This document shows, piece by piece, positions 27,801 to 38,374 of a stretch of 64,000 bases of DNA. Each line of letters opens with the position of its first letter. Positions within the stretch are counted from its first letter, which is position 1. Origin of the DNA: Drosophila persimilis (taxonomy: Eukaryota > Arthropoda > Insecta > Diptera > Drosophilidae); NCBI RefSeq assembly GCF_003286085.1, contig NW_020825288.1, positions 28,272,001-28,336,000 of the forward strand, given 5' to 3'. The notes under the pieces are model-generated. The model had not been told where the DNA came from and did not search any database. It saw only the letters and a list, made by a program, of their open reading frames with translations. A program made the position numbers and the translations under genes.

Positions 27801-28167
27801 CACCCATCATATTGGCCAAGTGCCGCTTGCCGATTTGGAACTCCAGGTGCTGCGTTTTCATGAACTCGTCGTGCTCGGTGGCACGTTTCAGATAGGCCTT
27901 CATGGCTTTGCTGACCTTTTGCTTTTGAATAGCCGCCGGTGAGGCGTGGACCGTCACTTCTGTGGCATATGAAGCCTCCGCCACCTGAGAATGTTATGCA
28001 AACGTTTGGCATTATTGAAGCAACCGAATTGAGCACATAACAAGCTCTATATCTGCACTAGATCTACTTACCGTATGGCCTGCAGGCAGGGCCGTTGCCT
28101 TGCACGCATTTTGCAGCAGACTTCTGTTAGTTTTTACTAAATTTAAACCAAAAACACGGAGGGCCAT
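15722..28167 (-). CDS. mRpS9: Mitochondrial ribosomal protein S9 (uS9m), split by a giant intron
   Basis: Component of the small mitoribosomal subunit. Predicted exons, read right to left, are 28167-28072, 27984-27766, 27712-27539, 27476-27391, 27329-26969, 16064-15902 and 15813-15722, giving 396 residues. The last two exons encode the uS9 fold: [20 protein letters not shown], then [16 protein letters not shown], then a basic tail ending YTWKKR. In the uS9 family this tail reaches the P-site tRNA. The start at 28167 has a strong ACCATGG context and begins MALRVFGLN, a plausible targeting peptide; in-frame ATGs also lie at 28179 and 28218. The intron 16065-26968 is about 10.9 kb and contains water witch on the other strand, while the other introns are 53-87 bp. 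Splice phases match on both sides of the large intron. A polyadenylation signal (minus AATAAA) lies at 15672-15677. Confidence 0.9.
16113..20780. other. mRpS9 intron / upstream region of water witch
   Basis: No coding exon seen. The sequence is AT-rich with short CT tracts (18522-18560). A perfect 10-bp inverted repeat, ACGACGACGA at 17702-17711 and TCGTCGTCGT at 17727-17736, has a 15-nt loop. The last few hundred bases should hold the promoter and 5' UTR of water witch; two TATA-like motifs lie near 20472 and 20533. Confidence 0.5.
20533..20539 (+). promoter_or_regulatory. Possible TATA box of water witch
   Basis: The sequence TATAAAT lies 242 bp before the predicted start codon, and a second TATAAAC motif lies some 60 bp further upstream. 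No clear initiator can be pinned down, so this is a weak guess. Confidence 0.2.
20781..26543 (+). CDS. wtrw: TRPA-family cation channel, water witch
   Basis: Non-selective cation channel of the TRPA subfamily at the plasma membrane; in D. melanogaster water witch is linked to humidity sensing. Predicted exons are 20781-20899, 23616-24963 and 25035-26543, giving 991 residues. The phase-2 junction between exons 1 and 2 (CG plus C, arginine 40) matches exactly. About nine to ten ankyrin repeats span residues 150-480, recognisable by TPLHCAA / TALHLAA / TPLHLAA cores. Six membrane segments follow: S1 near 548-572, S2 near 610-630, S5 at [20 protein letters not shown], a pore helix [19 protein letters not shown], and S6 ending [15 protein letters not shown] glutamine-rich coiled coil closes the protein. 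The length suits water witch; TRPA1 has more ankyrin repeats, and pyrexia or painless are possible but less likely. The gene is nested in an mRpS9 intron on the opposite strand. Confidence 0.87.
21864..21898. repeat. CT/GT compound microsatellite
   Basis: Thirteen CT units followed by five GT units, inside the first intron of water witch and just upstream of a possible alternative promoter. Confidence 0.9.
22019..22060 (+). promoter_or_regulatory. Possible alternative promoter inside water witch intron 1
   Basis: Two TCAGTC/TCAGTC-like initiator sequences lie close together here. A long CT (GAGA-type) tract lies about 150 bp upstream and GGCAGTCGG-type downstream repeats follow. This arrangement resembles TATA-less Drosophila developmental promoters. 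No alternative coding exon could be linked to it. Confidence 0.22.
26544..26968 (+). other. 3' UTR of water witch and end of mRpS9 large intron
   Basis: AT-rich, with TATA/ATAC runs at 26580-26600 and 26700-26785. A canonical AATAAA polyadenylation signal lies at 26909-26914, so the water witch transcript should end about 40-60 bp before the mRpS9 splice donor at 26968. Confidence 0.6.
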
Positions 28168-28216
28168 GGTTTTGGACATATGCACCGGTGTGGCCGCGGA
28201 TTTATCGTTAAAGTAC

Positions 28217-28272
28217 ACCGTCCGACCCTGAGAAATATACCAAAATATACCATCTCATTTTAAAAATATACC
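28217..28272 (-). promoter_or_regulatory. Motif-6 promoter element of mRpS9
   Basis: Read on the minus strand, three GGTATATTT blocks (Ohler core-promoter motif 6) occur within 56 bp, followed by CTCAGGGTCGGACGGT. The block ends 50 bp before the mRpS9 start codon, so it should be the core promoter. The same 56-bp block, with 51 identical positions by my count, lies at 46455-46510 in front of unc-50. Confidence 0.65.
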
Positions 28273-29065
28273 GTAAATATACGACGAGCTCAAGTTCTAT
28301 TTTACATATTCCTCGTTTTTGATATTCTTTGGAATATTCTCAGCTATATAGAACATTTAGTCATGCCATCATAATTTTATACGATTGATGAATCAATTTT
28401 CTATTAACAGGTGTATTCTTAATACTTGCTTTTATTGGATTTCTATTTACCGTTGAAAATGAAATTTAATAGATTGATGAAATCCTGACATGCACGCCAG
28501 CCGCAAGAAAAAGACAAAAACAGCTGTTTGCTGCACAACGTGCACAGCGCGTAATTTAAAAAGAAAATGAACTTTATTTTAATATGATTATGACAAAAAC
28601 GCATTTTATTTACCTTTGTCCTCCTTTACAAATGCATTTATTAACTAAATTTTAAACACACAACTTCAATGCTGATATTCTTCAAATATGGAAAATTGAA
28701 ACATACACACAAATGAAAAGGAACAGAAAAATGCAATGAATAACCTTTTTCAACAGCTAATTAGAATTATTTGTTTTGTTGATTTAACTATACGCTATAT
28801 AATTAATTATAAATAATTGCCTAGGCTTAGCGTTGAGAAAATATGGTTCATCGATTGCATTATTTGGATGTAATGCAGCTACTAGAATTATGTTATGTAT
28901 ATCAATATTCTCTTCGCTTCTAATCTTCCTTTTACGTCTCCTTCTTCATCCTTATCGATCGTCATCATCATCATCATCCCTTGTTATATTTGGTCGCAGT
29001 AAAATTGTATATGTATGTATATAAAGCAATTATTTAATAATAATAATGCCCACCACACGCCGCGC
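28273..29065. other. Intergenic region between mRpS9 and EMC1
   Basis: About 0.8 kb of AT-rich DNA, upstream of mRpS9 and containing the EMC1 3' UTR at its right end. It has a short ATC trinucleotide run near 28963-28976. No gene is seen. Confidence 0.6.
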
Positions 29066-32000
29066 CTATTTCCACGCCTGCTTGAGCAATTTACGCGACG
29101 CTAAATGCTTAACAATCAACGAGCCCGATGTGAGAGCGACTAGCACTATGGAAATTAGTATATAGTCAAAGTCCTCCTTCAACAAATCGAACGTCTTCGA
29201 GGGCGCAACGCGAGTAACGAACAAATCTGCAACATAATTAAACAATTTAGTCATCCAGAAGGACAATATATAGAGCAGTACGAACCTAAACCCGTGGCAA
29301 CGACTAGACAGGTACTCTCCAGACCGCTGGGCGCAGTGTAAATGTTACGCAGGCGTGCCACCGTCTGGTTATAGTTAATATGGCTTTCCGTAGGCAAAGG
29401 CAACTCGGGTATATAGGGAATGGCCCCCTCTTCGCGTCCCTGGGTCGTGGAAGCAATGGGACGTCGAGGATCCAGCAAATGCCAAGGCATTTCAATAATG
29501 GAACCACTGGCAGTGCCAATTAGCACATGCTTATTGGTAATTCCACGCTCTGTGATCGTCTCGCGGAGCGCTTCAACTATTGCGGGTATGATATAGGACT
29601 GACGCTCAACGAGCGGCATTGGCGGCGCCGTCAGAGAGCTCCAAACGCTACTGTTTGCCTGCGCCTTACCCTCGTACAGTTCAATAGTGGCTGTAAAATG
29701 GAATGTCGTATAAAATGTACATTAAAATATCCTGTTTAACTCACTAATCTCCGTGCGTCGCACTTTCTCATTGAAGTAAGAGTAAGCGAGCCAATTTTCC
29801 GAGTGCACAATGGACAATGGTGCGCGCACCTTGCGATGGGTCATCGAGAATATCACAGAGCCCGACACAACATCCACCAAATACAAGTTAAGCACGGCTA
29901 AAGGAATGATTAACATTATTATAGATTTTACTAAGCACTTGGCTTGCAGACCCAGCTTACATTTATGTGTGGCATCAGGGGCCTGGGTAACGAAGGCCAC
30001 TAAATTGGGATTGATATATTTGTAAAGCACAGAACGATCGCCCAGCACACGGCCCTGGGAGTGGACATGCTCAATGGGATTCTTGCCGGCAACAGCAATG
30101 ATTTGCTGCTCGGAATGATGTCCGCCCAAACGGGCATTCCAAATGTGTGTGCACGACAGTTTCTGTGGAGGAAAACCATTCAATTAGTGGGTTTTTCTAC
30201 GGTTTGAAGTTTCAGTACTCACTCCACCCGCATATTTTACAAAGTATCCCTCGAGTTGAGCGCTCTTCACATCAGCGGTATAGAGATACATTCCATCGGC
30301 CTGCAAACGATATTCTTAGAGGGTCAAAGGTCGCTTTTTGGATTAGATATTCACTCATTTACCAATGGTGTGGCATGCTGGGGATACACATGCACCTGAT
30401 TTGAGGCATCGAATATCAGTATGCCCTTGACAAAGTCTTTTTCCGTCTCGGCCAGCAATGAAAGCTGTTTGATCTTAAAGTCTAGGTGCAGTAGTCCGCC
30501 CTCTGTGGCCTGTCCCGTGATGGGATTGAAGCGATACAGCACACCATTTCCATTGATCTGTAAATAAATGAGGATTTATAATTATTAAGAGTTCCTATTA
30601 AAAGATTTTCATGCCGGTCTTACAGAATTCTTGGCCACAATGGCGCACAGGGGCTGCAGTGGAAAGTGTTTGGAGGTGCGCTGTACAATTAAATGCATTT
30701 GCTCGGCATTGTCGAAAGCATTTACTTTCGGTAGATACAGCTGCCAGTGATGTTTGCCCGAGATGTTGTCGATGCCAAATATCTTTCCACTGCGTGTGAG
30801 CAGCACGAGTATCTTGTGGAGGCCAAAGGAGTCGCGAACCAAACCCGCCCGCTGTGTGTCCGTAGGCGGTGGCCCCAGACCGATGACATGAAGGAATAGG
30901 CTTCTGATTTGAACTGCCTGCGTGCTAATGCGACGCAAAAAGGCACTGGCAATGTCTCCTAAATAAGAAAAAAGTCATCAATTTAGATTAAATATCGTAA
31001 AGATTATTTAGAAATAAACACTTTTGGCATATCTTACTGTCAAAACTTGTGGAATCCACTTTTGGGGGTGCAATTTTTAGGGGTAAATATTAAATAAACT
31101 AATTCCTAGCATTAAGCAATGGTATCTTACCGGCTTTGCCCTTCATTTCGCTCTCCAAAGTGCCCTCTGTGTCGGCCAGGGGTAGGTCCATGAACTGCGA
31201 ATCAATTACATTGGCCAGAGACTCTTCGCGCGACCAACGCACTTTTCCCTGCTGCACGGCCACAATGGACTCCGAGCTGGTGCTGAACACAAACATACAA
31301 CTCTTTCCATCGCCAGAGCGCTTCAGCTTGCAATCAAAGCTGTTTAACGTAGGTAGTCCAAAGTGCTCGGGGAACTGTAGAGTCTGCTGCAGCTCAGAAA
31401 CGGGAGAGCAATTATCCAAGTACGCAGCATTGATTTTGAGATTCTAAACGAAAGAATTTAAATATTAACGATTATGGATCATTGAGTTAAACAAGACACC
31501 TACTCCTGATGTGAGATCCGCAGATACCACAATTTTGCGATAGTTAAAGCTGCCCACAGCATAGCTGGAGCCTTGGAGAGCACCGCACACGGCCTGATCC
31601 TTATTAACGCTCACGAGTTTGCCATCAACAATTACAACGCCATTGAGGCCCTGTTGGGGAAAATGAAATTACAAGATAATTCTTTGCTACTTCTTCTACT
31701 ATTTGTGGTCCTGGGCTTACCTCCACTGCCTCAATTTTTCCCTGGGGCTCACTTTCCAGTGCAGTTCTTATCACTTGCGTGCTCTTCGACACCAAATCCA
31801 AGCTGATCAGCTGCTTGCTGTCCACACAAACGTAGAAGGTACCGCTGAGGGTACAGCTTTCTCTAGTGATCCAGGAGGCCATGATCTTGCTGGTGCTGCC
31901 AGTGCTGTGGCCAGAGCTGGCAAAGTAAGCGGTGACCTCGAGGTGGCTTCGCCAAGCCGGAACAATGTGATAGAGAATAGAATTGCTATAGAACCAGAGG

Positions 32001-32541
32001 GCATCCTGGGCTTTCTCGGAATTCAAAGGCATTATGGACCATTCCCATTCAATAGTTCCAATATTGGTATTCCAGCCACGCACCAAAGCAGGCGCATGGC
32101 CCTGCACTGTGAGCATATCGAATCCCAGATTGGTGCCAATTGGTGCGGCCGCCGTATCGCTGCTATCCACCGAGAATCCGCTCACTTGGAGCAGCTTAAT
32201 GTCGCCGCGCGGCTTCTGTTCGAGCACCTGTCGCCACAAAATGGAGCCGGTTTTCGGGCATAAAAAGGCCACGACATCCTCATGAGTGCTGACGAGCAAA
32301 CGCGGTTGAAAGTGATTCAAATCGACGCGAGACTGCTTCAGGGCTCCCACATGCACGCTTCGCCTGGTTGTGGATGATGATCATACGACTCGTTACACAG
32401 ATGATGGTCAATGGTCAATGAGTGGTTGTGTTGTGTCACTTACCAGTCGAATTTCTTAATCTGGTCCTCGTACAGCGCCGAGCAGGTGCTCAAAAGTAAG
32501 AGCGCTATGGAGATACCGGCTAAAACATTTATGCCTAGCAT
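29066..32541 (-). CDS. EMC1: ER membrane protein complex subunit 1
   Basis: Largest subunit of the EMC, which inserts tail-anchored and multi-pass proteins into the ER membrane. Eleven predicted exons, read right to left: 32541-32444, 32363-31721, 31650-31504, 31443-31131, 30958-30624, 30557-30363, 30300-30223, 30162-29961, 29897-29745, 29690-29286 and 29226-29066. They give 909 residues, close to the known family length, and all phases fit. The protein begins with a signal peptide (MLGINVLAGISIALLLLSTC, then SA). A PQQ-like beta-propeller lumenal domain follows (RLLVSTHEDVVAFLCPKTGS). The conserved C-terminal EMC1 domain includes the block ITNKHVLIGTASGSIIEMPW. Near the end are one membrane segment (YILISIVLVALTSGSLIV) and a basic cytosolic tail, KLLKQAWK. 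It is divergent from Taf7 across about 310 bp. Confidence 0.93.
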
Positions 32542-32852
32542 TTTGCGTGTATCGCTGTTTTGCTTCCGACTACCACAAGCACAAAAAATTTAACTACAAA
32601 TGCGTTTTTATGTTATAAACTATAAAAAATCCACATTAATTCGTGTTTTCCGTCATAGCAAAAGGGGGATGAGAAGAAGAAATTGGAGCAGAGCAGGGTT
32701 GTCATCAGGTTTATCGGGGCTGAGGGAACCAGAACCTGTGGTTCAAATTGCAAAATGCTGGCAACCCTAATAATCGGTCAAATAAACAAAGAAGAAGAAG
32801 TTGTCCGCAATTCTGGAAAAATCGGGAAATAAATACATTTAAACGTTTGCAA
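32542..32852. promoter_or_regulatory. Divergent promoter region of EMC1 and Taf7
   Basis: The 311 bp between the two start codons must hold both promoters and 5' UTRs. I see no TATA box or DRE. A frame open upstream of the Taf7 ATG lacks its own ATG and is probably 5' UTR. Confidence 0.5.
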
Positions 32853-34202
32853 ATGTTTGAAAAGAAGAGCGACAAGGCCAAGGAGAATGAGCGAAAGCCT
32901 CGCGACGATGGCATTGAGCTGGAGAGCCACTTTATAATGCGTGTACCGAAGGAAATGGCCGACACTGTCCACGAAGCCATTCAGGCGGGGAACATAAAGG
33001 ATAGATTATCCATTCAATTGGATCAGGACCTGCGATACGGTGAGGTCCGGCTGGATGACCAGTTGCTCTACACGAAGCTCGTGGACCTGCCAACGGTTGT
33101 AGAGAGCTACAAGACCATTGACAACAAGAGCTTCTATAAGTCGGCGGACATTTGCCAAATTCTGATCTGCAAAGAAGAGCCCGATGAGGAGCCCGAGAAG
33201 GAGTCGCCGAACAAGAACAAGAAGAAGGATCCCAACAAGGTGGACAAGAAGTATTTGTGGCCGCATGGCATAACACCGCCCTGCAAGAACGCCCGCAAGC
33301 GTCGCTTCCGCAAAACACTGAAAAAAAAGAACGTGGAGGCACCCGAAATCGAGAAGGAGGTCAAGCATTTGCTTCGCATCGACAACGAGGCGGTTCGTGT
33401 CGACTACGAGATAATCAATGAGGAGGACAAGCCCTCCGACGATCTGGATCAGTCGGATATGAAGCAATACAACGACGCGGATGATGAAATGCAGGACGAC
33501 AACACCATGAATGCCAGCGAAAAGGCAATTAATGATAATGGCATGCAGCGCGATATCAATGTGGAATCGGATGATGATGATACCAGCAATTTCGCCACTC
33601 AACATCGTGCTCCCAACATGGGCGTGGCAGCCCACGACATCTTCGGCGAGGAGGTGTCCACCACAGATGACGAAGACGATGGCGAACAGCGGAACAACAC
33701 AATGCAGCGACGCGAGCTCGAGGATTCCTCCCGCCTTTCAGCAGACGATTCACGGATGTCCGACTTCTTTGGGGCCAGCACCAGTGGTGCTGGCGGAACC
33801 AGCGGCATGAAAATGGAGGAGAACGAATTTACCAAAGCCATGTTTGGCCAAGAGCCGAGCAGTCCCAAATTGAGTGCGGCTGGCTCCAGCTCAAACCTGG
33901 CAGCTCCAAGCGGCTTCTATGACAGCCAAATGCTAACGAAACGAGAGGAGTTTGAGAATATGGAGTTTATGGATGAACCGCAGCCACAGTACACACAACA
34001 GCAGGTGCACGAGAAGATCAACCAGCTAACGCGGCAGCTCAGTGAGCTGAAGGCCCAGCAGACGCAAAAATCAATGGAAATTGCATCCATCCAAAATGCC
34101 ACACTAAAACAGCGCATGCAAGAGACCCTGGATAATTTGTACACGCAGGTTATTGAAAGGGAGCTGGAGCTTAAGGACTTTGAGAATATGCTAGAATCCT
34201 AG
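32853..34202 (+). CDS. Taf7: Transcription initiation factor TFIID subunit 7
   Basis: TAF7 of the TFIID complex, acting with RNA polymerase II preinitiation complexes in the nucleus. It is a single exon of 449 residues. The N-terminal TAFII55 domain (about residues 17-170) is recognisable: [60 protein letters not shown], and the block [20 protein letters not shown]. An acidic, low-complexity middle follows, then a C-terminal coiled coil ([20 protein letters not shown] and onward). The start is the first ATG in frame ([20 protein letters not shown]). The single-exon structure contrasts with its many-exon neighbour EMC1. Confidence 0.94.
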   Translation: MFEKKSDKAKENERKPRDDGIELESHFIMRVPKEMADTVHEAIQAGNIKDRLSIQLDQDLRYGEVRLDDQLLYTKLVDLPTVVESYKTIDNKSFYKSADICQILICKEEPDEEPEKESPNKNKKKDPNKVDKKYLWPHGITPPCKNARKRRFRKTLKKKNVEAPEIEKEVKHLLRIDNEAVRVDYEIINEEDKPSDDLDQSDMKQYNDADDEMQDDNTMNASEKAINDNGMQRDINVESDDDDTSNFATQHRAPNMGVAAHDIFGEEVSTTDDEDDGEQRNNTMQRRELEDSSRLSADDSRMSDFFGASTSGAGGTSGMKMEENEFTKAMFGQEPSSPKLSAAGSSSNLAAPSGFYDSQMLTKREEFENMEFMDEPQPQYTQQQVHEKINQLTRQLSELKAQQTQKSMEIASIQNATLKQRMQETLDNLYTQVIERELELKDFENMLES

Positions 34203-34885
34203 GAACAAGTAGTTTAAATAGAATAAGTTTAAAGTGCATCAATAGATGGTTGTGTCCCTGTATCGTTATCGTTCTTTAGATCTGGTTTGGCTTTGTATTA
34301 CAGGGCTGAAAAGCAATTAACGTTTACACGATGCACATTCATAAGTATTCAACAATCTCCATCTGAAATGATGCATTACAACCATTGACCCAATGGCGGC
34401 GGCTGATTGAACAGACCTTGCCATGGGATTGCCATTGCACCTCGAATACGATGCTGTTATCTGATATGTACTACCAATTTCTTACATCCAGTTTTGTTGT
34501 TTTTATGATCATGTCTTTTATTGGCATTTGCAATTAACAAACGTATATTGATATTCAAAAGTAAAGTGCATTTTGCACAGATAGACAACATAGAAGGCTA
34601 CATTTTGTACTATGAGTATAGTTTATGTCTTTAGAGAGCGCTTTTCACTTACGACCTAAATAGTTAGTCTCTACAAAAATATTATTTAAGAGCGGAATGG
34701 GTTCTAAATGCAAAAGTTTGTGACAGCAATTCCTTGGCCAGTCAATGGCTTTGATACTGTTGTATGTTTTTGTGTGGTGGGTGGGGGTTCAGAGTAGCAA
34801 GCAAACAGGGGGGGAGATGCAAACAAACTGGTTTCCAGAACCTACATTTTTGAACTACATTTTCCTTCATCGCCTTTGCATGCGA
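34203..34885. other. Convergent 3' UTRs of Taf7 and Prat
   Basis: No gene. A minus-strand AATAAA signal (TTTATT on the plus strand) near 34517-34522 probably ends the Prat transcript. No clear AATAAA was found for Taf7. Confidence 0.5.
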
Positions 34886-36529
34886 TCACCAGCTCAGTTC
34901 GTCGGGCAGACCGCCTGGATACTCGCCGGTGAGGCAGGCGGTGCAATGCCCCATGGCCTTGCCTTTGCCCTTGCCATCTCCGTCGCCAATATCGGCCGAC
35001 TGCTGCTTCAGCTGGACAGCCTGCACCAGACCGGCGACACTGAGATAAGCCAAGCTGTCGGCGCCCACATGCCGGGCCAATTGATCGGCATTCAGCTTGT
35101 TGGCGATCAGCTCCTCGCGCGTGGGTATGTTGATACCCATGTAGCAGGGATATTGCAGTGGGGGGCTGGCAATGCGTATGTGTACCTCGCGAGCCCCTGC
35201 GTCGCGCAACAGCTTGATAATCGGCCCAATGGTGTTGCCCCTCACAATGGAGTCGTCGATAAGAACAAGCCGCTTTCCGGCCACATTCTCAGACAGAGCA
35301 CCGAATTTCTTGGCCACTCCCAACTGTCGAAGGCGTGTGGAGGGCTGGATAAAGGTGCGACCCACATAGCGATTCCTGCAGAGCACTTCGGCAAATTCCA
35401 GACCAGATTCCCGGGCATAGCCATGAGATGCCGCTGTGCCAGACTCGGGCACCGAGCTCACAATATCCGCCTCAACGGGAGCCTCGCGCCACAGCTGCCG
35501 GCCGCACTGCATGCGCACTGAGTATACCATCTGACCTTCGAAGATGCTGTCGCCACGGGCAAAGTAGACGTACTCGAAGATACAGAATGCCATGCGCTTG
35601 AAGTCCGGACGCTCCACAATGTCCACAGTGCGATAGCCGCTGCGAGTCAGCTCCACGATCTCGCCGGGCTCCACTTCGCGCACATAGCGGGCTCCGATCG
35701 AGAGGAAGCCACAACTCTCGCTCGACACCACCCAGCCGTCGGCCGGGGTCTCCGAGCTGTTGCCGTGGCCCGCATTAATAGGCACAATCTTTCCAATGCA
35801 CAGAGGCCGATTGCCGTAGGTATCGCGTACCGCGTAGATCTTGTCCTTTAGCATGATGACCAGGGAGTAGGAGAGGGGAGCCAGCATCATGAAGTGCCTG
35901 ATCCTGGCCGGCCAATTGGGGCCATCCAGCTCGGACACATCCTCGGGGGCGCAGCACAAAGACTGAGCAATCAGCTCGCTGTCGCTGTGGGTGGAGAGAC
36001 CCACGCCTCGTGCCAACACCTCGCGACGCAGAGATTCGTTGTTGACCAGCTCACCGTTGTGAGCCAGTGCCATGGCTCCGTGAGCCGTGTGCACCACAAA
36101 GGGCTGGCAGTTGACCACTCCAGAGCCGCCGGCCGTGGAGTAGCGGGTGTGTCCAATGCCCAAGTTGCCGCGCAGCTTCTTCATCGAATCGTCGTTGAAG
36201 AGGGTGCTGATCATGCCCATGCCCTTGTGAACGTTAAAGTTCGTAGAGGACTTGCCCTCGCTGGTGGCGATGCCAGCTGACTCCTGGCCGCGATGCTGCA
36301 ACGCCACCAGGCCCAGGCAAATCACGTGCGCAATGTCTATCTGCGTGGGCCAATCTCCGCAAGCAATCGCCCCAAAGACTCCACATTCGTGCGTCAAACC
36401 GGTTAGCTCCTTACTCTCCCCAATGGACGTGGGCATTGCAGTCGCATTCGCAGTCAATGCCGAGGCAGCCTCCACTTGTTGCGTTGCCTCCACGCGCACA
36501 TGTTGTTGCTGCTCCGGTGGCGTCGACAT
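34886..36529 (-). CDS. Prat: Amidophosphoribosyltransferase (first step of purine synthesis)
   Basis: Transfers the amide nitrogen of glutamine to PRPP to form phosphoribosylamine, the committed step of de novo IMP synthesis in the cytosol. It is one uninterrupted reading frame of 547 residues. The propeptide ends at glutamate 48 and cysteine 49 (LTHECGVFG) is the Ntn-hydrolase nucleophile. The PRPP-binding loop [12 protein letters not shown] lies near residue 420. Cysteines in [15 protein letters not shown] and [11 protein letters not shown] match the iron-sulphur cluster ligands of the class. The Drosophila Prat paralogues are known to lack introns in their coding regions, which fits. Prat2 is the main alternative; the Taf7/EMC1 neighbourhood favours Prat. 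A possible 42-bp intron (36568-36609) in the 5' UTR has GT/AG ends but is shorter than normal. Confidence 0.92.
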   Translation of the reverse strand: MSTPPEQQQHVRVEATQQVEAASALTANATAMPTSIGESKELTGLTHECGVFGAIACGDWPTQIDIAHVICLGLVALQHRGQESAGIATSEGKSSTNFNVHKGMGMISTLFNDDSMKKLRGNLGIGHTRYSTAGGSGVVNCQPFVVHTAHGAMALAHNGELVNNESLRREVLARGVGLSTHSDSELIAQSLCCAPEDVSELDGPNWPARIRHFMMLAPLSYSLVIMLKDKIYAVRDTYGNRPLCIGKIVPINAGHGNSSETPADGWVVSSESCGFLSIGARYVREVEPGEIVELTRSGYRTVDIVERPDFKRMAFCIFEYVYFARGDSIFEGQMVYSVRMQCGRQLWREAPVEADIVSSVPESGTAASHGYARESGLEFAEVLCRNRYVGRTFIQPSTRLRQLGVAKKFGALSENVAGKRLVLIDDSIVRGNTIGPIIKLLRDAGAREVHIRIASPPLQYPCYMGINIPTREELIANKLNADQLARHVGADSLAYLSVAGLVQAVQLKQQSADIGDGDGKGKGKAMGHCTACLTGEYPGGLPDELSW

Positions 36530-36711
36530 GTTGTTGCTGCCGCTGGGTTCGAATGCAGATTGATATTCTAGTTAGTTGGGCAGTTGGACCAAAGCGTCGA
36601 ATGATTTACCTGTTGATTTACGCAACAGTTTTATACACGAAAATTGTTCGCACGCTTCGCACGCGCACCTTATTTGTGGGTGTCGGGGGGTGGGGGTCCG
36701 ATCAAGCGCAA

Positions 36712-36737
36712 TATCGATAGGGCTTTAACTATCGATA
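36712..36737. promoter_or_regulatory. Pair of DRE sites upstream of Prat
   Basis: Two perfect TATCGATA palindromes, at 36712-36719 and 36730-36737, lie about 185-210 bp before the Prat start codon. A third perfect copy lies at 36904-36911. TATCGATA is the DNA replication-related element bound by DREF, which drives growth and replication genes. Confidence 0.75.
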
Positions 36738-36903
36738 CTAGACTTAAAACCTTTCGATCGGCTAAAACTGAATTCAATCAAAAAAAGTAAATAGAATGGA
36801 TTAAGAAAGGTAATTAAATGAGTAGAAGTTCAAGATGAGCAGAGTGCAAACTGACTGCAGTTGATAATTCAGATATTAAAGGAGCCTGAAAGAAATGTAC
36901 TCT

Positions 36904-36911
36904 TATCGATA
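36904..36911. promoter_or_regulatory. Third DRE site
   Basis: Perfect TATCGATA palindrome about 380 bp upstream of the Prat start codon. Confidence 0.55.
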
Positions 36912-37243
36912 AGACTACCCGATATTTTATAAGAAAGCAAATGATTTAATAAATTAATTAATAAATTATTAAAATTAAAGTTGTACCAAGAATAATTGAG
37001 CTAATGGCGAATTTAAATCTCATGAGTCAGCAGTTTTATATTATAGATTATAATTTGGGATAAGGTTTATCATTTAGATTTAGACAATTATGAAATAGAA
37101 TGTAGCATATGTACATACATATGTATATATTTTCTTGTCATGATTAATTTCAATTCAACACCCAACTTAAGTACCTTGAAGCGATATTCGAACTCTCTTA
37201 TGTACATAGTGCTAATTAAATGATAGGATACATTCTGGAATAA

Positions 37244-37787
37244 CTATTTACATTCAGATCCGTTAGGATTTTTGGCAAAGAAAGTAGCCTCTTGTAGCTT
37301 CTTATTTTCTGGCGATTCCAGGTGCGCTTTGGCATGCTCAATGTCCGCCTTAATGGCAGTTATAAGTGCCTCCAGGGAGTCAAAGCTTTTTTCAGGTCGC
37401 AGATAGCCAACTATGCAGATCTTAAGTAACTGGCCATATAGATCGCAGTTGAATTCATGCAGCATATGCGTCTCCACGCTCTTTTCTGTGTTGTTGTAGA
37501 ATGGATTCCAGCCGACGCTGAGAACCATTTTGTGCACGGGTCCGCTGTCCACATTCGCCCACCCGTAGTAGACGCCTGTGAGCAGGGATTCGGGTAAAGA
37601 CTTTACCACCTCCAGCGGAAAGTTGGCTATAAATAAAATAGATGAGTGGTTTGGTTATCTATTGGAAACGACCTTCGCCGTCATGGTACAATTCACACGA
37701 ACCTGTTGGAATGCCGAGCTCTTTGGAGCCTCGGCCAAATCCCCTCACAATCTCGCCGCTGGCATAAAGAGGAAGTTGGTTCAGCAT
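37244..37787 (-). CDS. RFK: Riboflavin kinase
   Basis: Phosphorylates riboflavin to FMN. Predicted exons are 37787-37703 and 37626-37244, giving 155 residues, the same size as animal riboflavin kinases. Family blocks are clear: GEIVRGFGRGSKELGIPT joined across the intron to ANFP (the PTAN motif that binds Mg-ATP), then GVYYGWANVDSG, HKMVLSVGWNPFYNN, and VETHMLHEF containing the catalytic glutamate region, followed by GYLRPEKSFDSL. I chose the ATG at 37787 (MLNQLPLYASGEI) from the family start. The frame stays open upstream to another ATG at 37937, adding 50 mostly basic residues that might form a mitochondrial presequence. It probably corresponds to D. melanogaster CG2846. It is divergent from the ZAD zinc-finger gene. 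Confidence 0.92.
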
Positions 37788-37937
37788 TTGGTTACTCTGG
37801 CGCTTGCTGGTCGTTTTGTGGTCGCGCTTAAACGTCTTCCAAGTTTTCGCCGAGTTGTGGTTACTGATTGTCTGCTTCCACTGGGTGTAGATCACGTTAC
37901 ATGAAAATTTATTGAGAGCAGCAAAATAATGTGACAT

Positions 37938-38374
37938 TGATCACTGTATCGCTCGCTTTGATTGCGGCCACGCCACTCGCATAACTATTATTATAATTAA
38001 TTAATATAAAGCTAGATTTCCAACGAACCCAATCAGCTGACTGCTGTGGTGCTGCCAACCTGTTTGGTGTTGGTTGGAAAAGTGCGCGTATATTTAAGAC
38101 CGTACAAAAACCATCCACAAAAATATTTGTTAGTTTGTGCTTTTGTCACACAAAATTAACATGATTTAGTCGCTGTCTTTTGTTTAATTAAAATAGCCAA
38201 AACAAACAAACTTTAACCCTTTAAAGCCCCTTTTGGCATCTCAATGCGCCCAACACGCACACTTTAACACTTTTTGTTTACAGCTGATCATCTGGCCTAT
38301 AATCGGAAATTAAAATTTGCATAGTCGCAGCTTTGCTGCCGAAATTTACAAAAAAAAAAAAACCAGCGCAAAGA
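37938..38374. promoter_or_regulatory. Divergent promoter region of RFK and the ZAD zinc-finger gene
   Basis: The 437 bp hold both 5' regions. The part from about 37960 to 38035 (CACGCCACTCGCATAA, then an AT-rich block and AAGCTAGATTTCCAACGAAC) recurs in the same orientation at about 40957-41030. This marks the left end of the tandem duplication that produced the second zinc-finger gene. Confidence 0.6.

Larger units (their letters stand above)
36530..37243. other. Prat promoter and RFK downstream region
   Basis: Contains the Prat 5' UTR and promoter (to about 36740), then AT-rich DNA holding the riboflavin kinase 3' UTR. No additional gene is seen. Confidence 0.5.

Noticed and set aside
33006-33635. 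Minus-strand frame of 209 codons over Taf7
   Set aside because: The hydrophobic translation is the mirror of the acidic, charged Taf7 linker; no family match.
34745-35521. Plus-strand frame of 258 codons over Prat
   Set aside because: Shadow of the highly biased Prat codons on the opposite strand.
36568-36609. Possible 5' UTR intron of Prat
   Set aside because: GT/AG ends are present but 42 bp is below the usual minimum for Drosophila introns; mentioned only as a note.
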